Assembly: GCA_026709535.1 (NCBI GenBank)
Contig: JAPOST010000096.1
Coordinates: forward strand, 1 to 47,940
Reading direction: 5' to 3'
Source: Rhodospirillaceae bacterium
Lineage (GTDB): Bacteria > Pseudomonadota > Alphaproteobacteria > Bin65
DNA: 47,940 nt
The notes under the pieces were generated by a model. That model was not told the DNA's origin. It saw only the letters and a program-made list of their open reading frames with translations, and did not search any database. The first letter of the stretch is position 1. Each line of letters begins with the position of its first letter. The translations under genes and the position numbers were made by a program. Of the stretch, positions 9,106 through 16,345 are shown piece after piece.

Positions 9106-12100
9106 ATGCCGGACTTCTCGATCCCGGAAGAAATTCGCCCCGAAGCGCGCCATGTCGGCCGGCGCATGCTGCGGATTGAGGATCGCACCCTGCTGCGCGG
9201 CGCAGGGGCGTTTGTGGATGACGCGCCGGTCAAGAAGGGGACGCTGCACGCCGCCTTTGTGCGATCGCCCCACGCGCATGCCGAGATCGTCAGCATCGAT
9301 GTGACGGAAGCTTTGGCCATGCCGGGAGTCTTCGCCGTGGTCACCGGCGAAGAGATGGCGGAGCAGACCGACCCCATGATCGTTGGGTTCGAGAACCCGA
9401 TCGATTATTATGGCCTGGCGGTCGGCAAGGTCCGCTATGTCGGAGAGCCCGTTGTCGTGGTGGCGGCGACCGACCGCTACAAGGCCGAAGACGCTGCCGA
9501 CCTGATTGCGGTCGCCTACAATGTCCTCCCCGCCACGATCGATCCGATAGAGGCATCGGAGCCTGATGCGCCGAAGCTGCATTGGCGGTCAGACTCGAAC
9601 TGTGTCTCGAAGCGACACTTTGTTCACGGCGAACCCGGCAAGGTCTTCGCCGAGACCGAAAATACGATTGCGATGACTATCCGCTACCCGCGCAACTCCA
9701 TCACGCCGATGGAGACTTACGCGATCATTGCGGAGGCCAACGGCGAGAGCGGCGGGTTCGATGTCCTGTCGAATTTCCAGGGGCCGTTTTCTGTCCATAC
9801 CGTCATGGCCCTAGCCCTGCGCATCCGGACCGCCGCTCTGCGTCACCGCAGCCCCAGGAATTCCGGCGGAAGCTTCGGGTCGAAGCTGGTGATCTTCCCT
9901 TATATCGTCGTGATGTGCGTGCTGGCCCGAAAGGCGCAGCGGCCCGTCAAGTGGATCGAGGACAGACTGGAGCATCTGTCCGCCTCCAGCGTTGCGCCCA
10001 ATCGGATCACAAAAATAGAGGCTGCTTACACGAATGACGGGATTGTCAAGGCGCTACGGCTGACCCATTGGGATGACCACGGTGCCTATTTGCGTGCACC
10101 CATGCCAGCGCCCATCTATAGAATGCACGGTGTTTCGACCAACGGATACGCAATCCGGCATCTGGAAGTCACGAACCATATCGTCGTGACCAACAAATGT
10201 CCGACCGGTGCGGTGCGCGGATTTGGCGGACCACAGCTGTATTTTGCCGTCGAGCGCATCATGCAGCGGATCTCCGTCCTGACAGGGCAGGATCAGCTTG
10301 ACGTGATGCGCAAGAACCTGATTGATGAGAATCAGTTTCCCTACAGGACCATCGCCGGGGCGTTGCTGGATAGCGGCGACTATCAGAAGACTATTGATGA
10401 AACGATCAAGGCAGGTGGCCTCGCACAACTCAAGGAACGGCAGGTCAAGGCGCGCAAGGAGGGTCACCTATATGGCATCGGCTATGCCTCCTGTGTCGAG
10501 CCGAGCCAGTCAAACATGGGTTACATCTCGACGCTCAAGACAGGTTTGGAGCGTGAACGGGCAGGTCCGAAGGATGGTGCCGTCGCGTCTGTGACCGTTT
10601 CTGTCGATGCGCTTGGATCAGTGAACGTCATTGGCGATTCGGTGCCACAAGGCCAAGGTCACCAGACGGCGCTTGCCCAGATTGTAGCCGATCAATTGGG
10701 CCTTGATACCGAAGATATCGTAGTATCCCTGGATACAGATACGGCCAAGGATGGCTGGTCGATCGCCGCCGGCAACTATTCGTGTCGGTTTGCGCCGGCC
10801 TCAGCGAGCGCGGCCCATCAGGCCGCCGTACGCGTACGGCAGAAGATGGCACGAATTGCAGCATCCCGGCTCAACGTAGCAGTTGAAGATATCGCGTTTA
10901 CCGAGGGCAAGATTCACGCCGTCAATAATCCGGACAACGCGATCCCGTTCTATCGGGTAGGAGGGTTGGCGCATTGGTCGCCGTCCAGTCTCCCCGATGA
11001 TGTGGAGCCGGGTATCCGCGAGACGTCAATGTGGAATGCTCCGGAGCTGACGCCCACGACGGCCAACGACGAAATCAATACGTCGCTGGCATACGGCTTC
11101 GGATTTGATTTCTGCGGCGTGGAAATCGATGCGTCCACCGGCATTGTCAACGTCGACAAGTATGTTTCGGCTCACGATTGTGGCACTGTTCTGAATCCGG
11201 GACTTGCTGAAGGACAAATTCGTGGATCTTGGGCCTCGGCCTATGGCGCGACGTTTCTGGAAGAGTTCTGCTACGATGCTGACGGCGCTTTCCGGTCTGG
11301 CACCTTTGCCGAATACCTGGTGCCGACGGCGGCCGACCTGCCAGACTTGACACTGGTCCATCCCACACCCCATCCGTCGCCCTATACCCGACTGGGCGCG
11401 AAGGGAATTGCCGAAGGCAACCAATACAGCACACCTGTTTGCATCGCAAACGCCGTCGCCGACGCGCTGGGTATCGATGACGTACAACTGCCATTGAAAC
11501 CGGCCAAAGTTCTCGAATGGCTGGCTCCCGAAGAGCCTCCGCCGTCGTCGAATGCCATCCTTGGATCCGCAGCGCGCCTCGAACCGGCGACACTAGGCCA
11601 ACCGACGATCAGCGGAAGCGACGAGATGCAAATGCCAGCAACCCCGGCGCAGATTTGGGATATGCTGCTAGACCCGAACCGTCTGGCGCGGATCGTACCT
11701 GGTTGCGAGAAACTTGAGGCCTCGGGCGACAAAGGCTTTACCGGTACCGTGATTCTGGGTGTTGGGCCTGTGAAAGGTCGTTTTGATGCGCGAATCGACT
11801 TGATCGATCTGGAGAAACCGCACAAGGCTACGCTTGTGGGGTCGGCACATGGTGCGCTGGGCGCCTCGCGCGGAACCGGAGCGTTCGAGTTGATCGGCAA
11901 TGATGGCGGCACTCTGGTGCGATACAGCTATTCTGTTGAGTTGTCGGGGAAGGTAGTCGCTGTTGGCGGACGCATGATTCGCGGGGCGGCCAAACAGTTG
12001 ATCGACCGATTCATGCACGCCTTGGTGCAGCAGGCTAGCCGCGACGATGGACCGCGCGATCCTTCGGGCGGTCTTGCCGGCCGTCTGAAACGCTTGGTGC

Positions 12101-12114
12101 GAAGCGATCGATGA
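9106..12114 (+). CDS. Molybdenum hydroxylase large subunit fused to a CoxG-like domain
   Basis: This 1002-residue protein has an xanthine dehydrogenase-family molybdopterin subunit (about 1-805) followed by a SRPBCC/CoxG-like domain (about 835-980). The first part shows GRRMLRIEDRTLLRGAGAF, the substrate-pocket segment GAVRGFGGPQ, and GAKGIAEGNQ with the catalytic glutamate near its C-terminus. GAVRGFGGPQ is of hydroxylase type, and the CO dehydrogenase AYxCSFR loop is absent, so it should hydroxylate a carbon in a ring or aldehyde. The C-terminal part reads like CoxG: MPATPAQIWDMLLDPNRLA and IVPGCEKLE. CoxG is normally a separate membrane-recruitment protein. The ATG at 9106 has GGAG 5 bases upstream, and the longer in-frame start at 9010 lies inside the divergent promoter. 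The gene overlaps the next by 4 bases. Confidence 0.88.
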   Translation: MPDFSIPEEIRPEARHVGRRMLRIEDRTLLRGAGAFVDDAPVKKGTLHAAFVRSPHAHAEIVSIDVTEALAMPGVFAVVTGEEMAEQTDPMIVGFENPIDYYGLAVGKVRYVGEPVVVVAATDRYKAEDAADLIAVAYNVLPATIDPIEASEPDAPKLHWRSDSNCVSKRHFVHGEPGKVFAETENTIAMTIRYPRNSITPMETYAIIAEANGESGGFDVLSNFQGPFSVHTVMALALRIRTAALRHRSPRNSGGSFGSKLVIFPYIVVMCVLARKAQRPVKWIEDRLEHLSASSVAPNRITKIEAAYTNDGIVKALRLTHWDDHGAYLRAPMPAPIYRMHGVSTNGYAIRHLEVTNHIVVTNKCPTGAVRGFGGPQLYFAVERIMQRISVLTGQDQLDVMRKNLIDENQFPYRTIAGALLDSGDYQKTIDETIKAGGLAQLKERQVKARKEGHLYGIGYASCVEPSQSNMGYISTLKTGLERERAGPKDGAVASVTVSVDALGSVNVIGDSVPQGQGHQTALAQIVADQLGLDTEDIVVSLDTDTAKDGWSIAAGNYSCRFAPASASAAHQAAVRVRQKMARIAASRLNVAVEDIAFTEGKIHAVNNPDNAIPFYRVGGLAHWSPSSLPDDVEPGIRETSMWNAPELTPTTANDEINTSLAYGFGFDFCGVEIDASTGIVNVDKYVSAHDCGTVLNPGLAEGQIRGSWASAYGATFLEEFCYDADGAFRSGTFAEYLVPTAADLPDLTLVHPTPHPSPYTRLGAKGIAEGNQYSTPVCIANAVADALGIDDVQLPLKPAKVLEWLAPEEPPPSSNAILGSAARLEPATLGQPTISGSDEMQMPATPAQIWDMLLDPNRLARIVPGCEKLEASGDKGFTGTVILGVGPVKGRFDARIDLIDLEKPHKATLVGSAHGALGASRGTGAFELIGNDGGTLVRYSYSVELSGKVVAVGGRMIRGAAKQLIDRFMHALVQQASRDDGPRDPSGGLAGRLKRLVRSDR

Positions 12115-12944
12115 AGCCAGCGCCTTTCGACTACGTCCAGCCAGACAGTGTTGACGAGGCAGTTGAGGTACTGGCGCAATACGGCGACGATGCACGAGTG
12201 ATCGCGGGCGGCCAGTCGCTGATGCCCATGCTGAACATGCGTCTGGTGCGGCCGCACGTTTTGGTAGATATCAGTCGCTTGCCGGCCCTGAGCAGTACGG
12301 TGGACGAAGATGGTGTGCTCGCTGTCGGCGCGGCTGTAACCCAGGGCACGTTGGCCGCGTGGCCGAATCTGGGGATGACCTTGCCACTGTTGGCCCAAGC
12401 CTTGCCCTACGTTGGCCACTTCCAGACGCGCAACCGCGGCACGGTTTGCGGCTCGCTGTGTCATGCCGATCCGTCTTCCGAGTTGCCATTATGCTTGGCG
12501 TTGCTGGGCGGCGAGATGGATTTGCACAGCAGCCGTGGCGTTCGAACCATTGCGGCAGAGAATTTCCAGCGCGGTGTCCTGACTACCGCGAAGGCGCCGG
12601 ACGAACTGGCTGTCCGGGTGCGCTTCCCAAAAGCGCCTGCGGGCGACAGTTTCGCCTTCCGCGAGTTCTGTCATCGGCATGGCGACTTTGCGGTGGTCGC
12701 CATCGCGGCACGGCGGTCGGGTACAGCAATCAGCCTCGCCGTTGGCGGCGTTGCCGATCGTCCCGAGGTATGTCATTGGAACAGTTTGCCGGACGATTCT
12801 GTCGAAGATGCTTTGAATGACTTGGCTTGGGTGCTGGGAGGCAACGACGACATTCACGCTACCGCCAGACATCGGCGCCAGTTGGTTCGTCATCTTGGCT
12901 GCCAGGTGATCGACGCCACACGACCAGACGACGGCACCGAATGA
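12111..12944 (+). CDS. Molybdenum hydroxylase FAD-binding medium subunit (CoxM-like)
   Basis: This 277-residue subunit carries FAD and passes electrons from the iron-sulfur subunit to an acceptor. It shows the FAD pyrophosphate-binding segment IAGGQSLMPMLNMRL (about 28-42) and the second family signature RNRGTVCGSLCHADPSSELP (about 108-127), typical of CoxM/XDHB medium subunits. Length is typical. Its ATG overlaps the large-subunit stop in an ATGA junction, and its own stop overlaps the small-subunit start in the same way. The three subunits are therefore translationally coupled and probably form a stable (LMS) complex in the cytoplasm. Confidence 0.92.
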   Translation: MKPAPFDYVQPDSVDEAVEVLAQYGDDARVIAGGQSLMPMLNMRLVRPHVLVDISRLPALSSTVDEDGVLAVGAAVTQGTLAAWPNLGMTLPLLAQALPYVGHFQTRNRGTVCGSLCHADPSSELPLCLALLGGEMDLHSSRGVRTIAAENFQRGVLTTAKAPDELAVRVRFPKAPAGDSFAFREFCHRHGDFAVVAIAARRSGTAISLAVGGVADRPEVCHWNSLPDDSVEDALNDLAWVLGGNDDIHATARHRRQLVRHLGCQVIDATRPDDGTE

Positions 12945-13453
12945 AGACCTTGGACCGCCATGGGCGTTTCCTTGTGCGCCTGACCCTGAACGGCATCCCG
13001 GAGGAGGGCTTTGCCGAACCACGGATGTTGCTGGCTGATTTCCTACGCCACGAAATCGGCGCCACGGGCACCCATGTCGGTTGTGAGCACGGCATTTGCG
13101 GTGCCTGTACGATCAGGGTCGACGGCAAGGCGACTCGAGCTTGTCTTGTTCTGGCCGTCCAGGTCGATGGCGCGGCGATAGAAACCGTTGAAGGGCTGAG
13201 TGAGCCCGACGGGTCGTTCGGGCCTCTGCAGCAGGCCTTTCACGAGAATTTTGCGCTGCAATGTGGTTTCTGTACGCCTGGGTTCATGATGTCCTTGAGC
13301 GAGTTCCTGGAAATCAACCCGGACCCGACGGCCAACGAGATCAAGGTTGCCCTGTCCGGCAATATTTGCCGCTGCACCGGGTACCATGAAATCGTCAACG
13401 CCAGTCTCGACGCCGCCAAGGCGCTGCGACGGCGGGCATCTCAAACAAGCTAG
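12941..13453 (+). CDS. Molybdenum hydroxylase 2Fe-2S small subunit (CoxS-like)
   Basis: This 170-residue subunit carries two [2Fe-2S] clusters. The plant-ferredoxin-type cluster is bound by cysteines in VGCEHGICGACTIRVDG, with a further Cys in RACLV. The second cluster lies in the four-helix domain, with QCGFCTPG and the paired CRCTGY motif. The ATG at 12941 overlaps the medium-subunit stop (ATGA). An upstream in-frame GTG is rejected because it would add about 38 basic residues unlike the family. The subunit relays electrons from the molybdenum site to FAD. No MoCo insertion chaperone (XdhC/CoxD/CoxF-like) is found beside it, so maturation must rely on genes elsewhere. Confidence 0.93.
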   Translation: MKTLDRHGRFLVRLTLNGIPEEGFAEPRMLLADFLRHEIGATGTHVGCEHGICGACTIRVDGKATRACLVLAVQVDGAAIETVEGLSEPDGSFGPLQQAFHENFALQCGFCTPGFMMSLSEFLEINPDPTANEIKVALSGNICRCTGYHEIVNASLDAAKALRRRASQTS

Positions 13454-13462
13454 GGAGGCAAG

Positions 13463-14470
13463 ATGCGCGCCATCGTGATTAACGAATTCGGGCCCATCGA
13501 CAGCCATATGGTAATGGATGTTCCGGACCCGGAAATCGGCCCCGGCGAGGTACTGATCGAAAACCATGCCATCGGCATCAATTTCCCGGATGTCCTGATG
13601 ATGCAGGGCAGATATCAGAAGCGACCGAACCGACCTTTCGTTCCTGGCCGGGACTGCGCCGGCTACGTCAAGGCAGTTGGCGAGGGCGTTACCCGGTGCA
13701 AACCGGGCGACCGCATTGTCGCACAAGTCTTCAAGGGCGGATTTGGTCAGATGGTACCGGCGCCAGAGAGACGATGCTTCCAACTGCCCGATTCGGTCTC
13801 GTTCGAAGATGCAGCCGCGATGATAACAGTCTTCAATACCGCCTGGGTGGCCGTCAGTCTGCGGGCGCAGGTCCAGCCTGGCGATACGGTCATGGTCACG
13901 GGGGCCGCCGGCGGCGTCGGCAGCGCCGCGGTTCAGTTGTGCAAGGCGCGTGGAGCGATTGTCCTAGCTGCAGTCTCGAGCGCCAAGAAGGGCGATTTTT
14001 CCAGAAACTGCGGCGCTGATGGTCTGGTCGATTCCAATGCAGCTGACGCCACGGCGCTCAAAACCCACCTGAAACAGCAGGTGACCAGGTTGACCGGCGC
14101 TGCCGAAGGGCGCGGTTGCGACGTCGTGATCGACATGGTCGGAGGCGATCTTTTCGAAGCATCGCTGCGGGTTCTGCGCTTCGGGGGGAAGCTCGTCATA
14201 GTCGGTTTTGCGGATGGGGCCATTCCGGCGGCCAAGACCAACTACCTGCTGTACAACAACCTGACCATCATGGGCGCGCCGCTTGATATCCAGTTCGACA
14301 ACGTCTATGCCGATATGGAGAAGGGCGTGAATACCTGGCTGGGCTTGATGGCTGCGGGCAAGTTGAAGTCGAATATTTCCGCCTTTTATGACTTGGACGA
14401 GTTTGTCGCCGCCTTCAGTCAAATCACTGAACGCAAGGTCAAGGGCAAGATCTTGCTTCTGCCTCGTTGA
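13463..14470 (+). CDS. Zinc-independent MDR-family NAD(P)H:quinone oxidoreductase-like protein
   Basis: This 335-residue medium-chain dehydrogenase/reductase resembles quinone oxidoreductases and enoyl reductases. The N-terminal GroES-like domain carries NFPDVLMMQGRYQ and PGRDCAGYVKAVG, and lacks the zinc-binding Cys/His set of alcohol dehydrogenases. The Rossmann domain has the nucleotide loop VTGAAGGVGSAAVQLCKARG (about 148-167). The gene follows the small hydroxylase subunit by 9 bases with GGGAGGC upstream, so it is the fourth gene of the operon. It may reduce a double bond formed in the pathway or handle electrons from it. The exact substrate is unknown. Confidence 0.88.
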   Translation: MRAIVINEFGPIDSHMVMDVPDPEIGPGEVLIENHAIGINFPDVLMMQGRYQKRPNRPFVPGRDCAGYVKAVGEGVTRCKPGDRIVAQVFKGGFGQMVPAPERRCFQLPDSVSFEDAAAMITVFNTAWVAVSLRAQVQPGDTVMVTGAAGGVGSAAVQLCKARGAIVLAAVSSAKKGDFSRNCGADGLVDSNAADATALKTHLKQQVTRLTGAAEGRGCDVVIDMVGGDLFEASLRVLRFGGKLVIVGFADGAIPAAKTNYLLYNNLTIMGAPLDIQFDNVYADMEKGVNTWLGLMAAGKLKSNISAFYDLDEFVAAFSQITERKVKGKILLLPR

Positions 14471-15152
14471 CTGCGCAGGGCTGCACTTGGCGTCGCTCGG
14501 CGTTATTGATTTCGAACGAGCTCTCGAAATGTATCCATCGGCGCCGGGGCTGTTGGAAAAGTTCATCGGGAGCGCGATATCGGCCTGATCCTGCATCTGC
14601 CGGACGGCGTGAGAGGACTGTGTAGGCCGCGGAGAAGGAACATTGATGGCAGAACGGTGAATCGTTGCTGGAAGCGACGTGATGTTCCAGACACTCAAAT
14701 TTTTGTGTTGGTAATTGAACTGATCGAGTATAGGTCTTCGGACCCGCCGGTCCGACGGTATCGCAGCGGTCGGACTGGGGCTGTATTCGGGAAGGTGGCA
14801 AATCCATTGGATGGTGAAGCACAAGGTCATGATGGTGATGGTGCGGCATCAAGCCGACATGTGATATGTCAGAAAAAGCTCTTTTTTGATGGCGATCGCG
14901 ACCGCGCCGAGGAGGAGCCGCCCGAGCAAAGTCAAGTCGACCTTGGTCAGTGGCTTCCGCCAGCGCGAGAACGCACAAGGTGACGAATGCGGTAATCAGG
15001 ATGGCGTTCTCCGCTGCACTCGACTGCCGGAGCGCCGGCGATGACATTGCCGCGGGCTGGGAACCGCTCGTCCGGACTTTCTGAAATGAGACAATACACA
15101 CCTCGACAACATCAAGAGCGCCATCGCCAGATGAACTTCAAGGGCAGCTAGG
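14471..15152. other. 682-base gap, no recognised gene
   Basis: No protein family is recognisable on either strand. A perfect 7-4-7 inverted repeat, TCGGACC-CGCC-GGTCCGA, lies at 14738-14755 but is not followed by a T-run. Open frames here are short or contain low-complexity strings. The 3' portion should carry the promoter for the ATP-grasp operon, but no convincing -35/-10 pair was found. Confidence 0.4.
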
Positions 15153-16343
15153 GTGAAAGTTGTTCATGATGAACCGTCCGCTCATGCGCATGACGGGCCG
15201 GATCTGACCAAAATTCTACCGTCGCTGAAAGAATCGCTGCGGCTGGTTGTCATCTACAATGGCGACAAGTCACAGCCCGGCTCGGTCATTCAGGAAACCA
15301 CGAACCCTCGGGCGTCGAAATCCTACCGACCAGTGGCGGAGGACATCGCCGACTGCCTGGAGAAGGCCGGTTTTCGCCATGTCACGCTGCTGCCCGACGA
15401 CATCAGCTTGCCAGCGCAAATCATCCGGCATGACCTGCAGTTTGCATGGATCAACTCTGCAGGGATCCAAGGCTACGACTCAGCCGGCCATACGTCGAGT
15501 ATGCTGGAGATGATGGGGATTCCCTATGTAGGACACTCTCCCGCCGCCGCGCTGATTCTGGACAACAAACATCTGTTCAAGCAGGCCGCGACAGGGCTGG
15601 GAATTGCCACCGCGCCCTTCACCATCTGGAACCCCGTCACCCATGGGAGTGCGCATCGGGACGCTGTCTTTTGGGAGCGTGCCTTCAACGCCTACCAAGG
15701 ACCGTTTATCGTCAAGCCGGTATCTGGCCGGGCGTCGTTGCATGTTCACTTTATCGACGACCGTTCCGGCCTTGCTCAAGTCGTCGAGAAAGTCTACGCT
15801 GACACGCACAATACGGTGTTGATTGAGACCTTCCTGTCCGGGCGGGAATTTACGATCGCGGTGGCGGGGCCGACGCGGTATCGCAAAGGCGTCGTCGATC
15901 GCCTTGATCAACCCTTTGTCATCTCGGTCGCCGAGCGCATCCTGACGCACGGCGAACGTATCTTCACATCCATGGACATCAGCCCCATCACGACCAAACG
16001 GGCCAGTATCTTGGACCCCGCTGCCGAACCGGATATTTACGACGAACTGGTCAGGATTGGCCGGAACGTATTCATGCAACACCAATTGGGTGCCTTGATC
16101 CGGGTGGACGTTCGGGCAGATGTGACCGGTCGGCTTTGTGTACTGGAGGTCAACCCGAAGCCCGACCTGACGCGTCCCCGGAAAGACAAGACGCCGTTGG
16201 TGGCTATGGGCCTGCCCGCACTGGACATGTCCTACGAGGACCTGTTGTTGAGCTTGCTGCTGGATCGCCTGCAGTTCTATTGCGATCACCGGCCCGGCGC
16301 GATCCGGCACATCGCGGATCTGGCCATGTTGCTCGAAACTTAG
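15153..16343 (+). CDS. ATP-grasp enzyme, D-alanine-D-alanine ligase-like
   Basis: This 396-residue protein has the ATP-grasp fold of D-Ala-D-Ala ligases, which join two substrates through an acyl-phosphate. It shows the N-terminal segment YVGHSPAAALILDNKHLFK, the ATP-binding strand FIVKPVSGRAS, the LIETFLSGREFTIAVAG strand, and the metal-binding end motif LEVNPKPDLTRP, equivalent to EVNTLPG in true ligases. Divergence at that motif and the lack of cell-wall genes nearby argue against a peptidoglycan role. The GTG start at 15153 has a weak ribosome site, but no better in-frame start is near. The gene is 2 bases from the sensor-MFS gene, so the two form an operon. It may ligate an amino acid or peptide moved or sensed by its neighbours. 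Confidence 0.82.
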   Translation: MKVVHDEPSAHAHDGPDLTKILPSLKESLRLVVIYNGDKSQPGSVIQETTNPRASKSYRPVAEDIADCLEKAGFRHVTLLPDDISLPAQIIRHDLQFAWINSAGIQGYDSAGHTSSMLEMMGIPYVGHSPAAALILDNKHLFKQAATGLGIATAPFTIWNPVTHGSAHRDAVFWERAFNAYQGPFIVKPVSGRASLHVHFIDDRSGLAQVVEKVYADTHNTVLIETFLSGREFTIAVAGPTRYRKGVVDRLDQPFVISVAERILTHGERIFTSMDISPITTKRASILDPAAEPDIYDELVRIGRNVFMQHQLGALIRVDVRADVTGRLCVLEVNPKPDLTRPRKDKTPLVAMGLPALDMSYEDLLLSLLLDRLQFYCDHRPGAIRHIADLAMLLET

Positions 16344-16345
16344 AG

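Noticed and set aside
9106-13453. The three-subunit molybdenum enzyme as a true CO dehydrogenase (CoxLMS)
   Set aside because: The substrate loop is GAVRGFGGPQ, and the AYxCSFR motif of CO dehydrogenase is absent. A NYSCRF string near residue 560 looks similar but lies in a later loop.
14770-14990. A decayed RND-type efflux protein in the gap before the ATP-grasp gene
   Set aside because: Faint resemblance of short hydrophobic and basic strings only; no catalytic or conserved motif was found.
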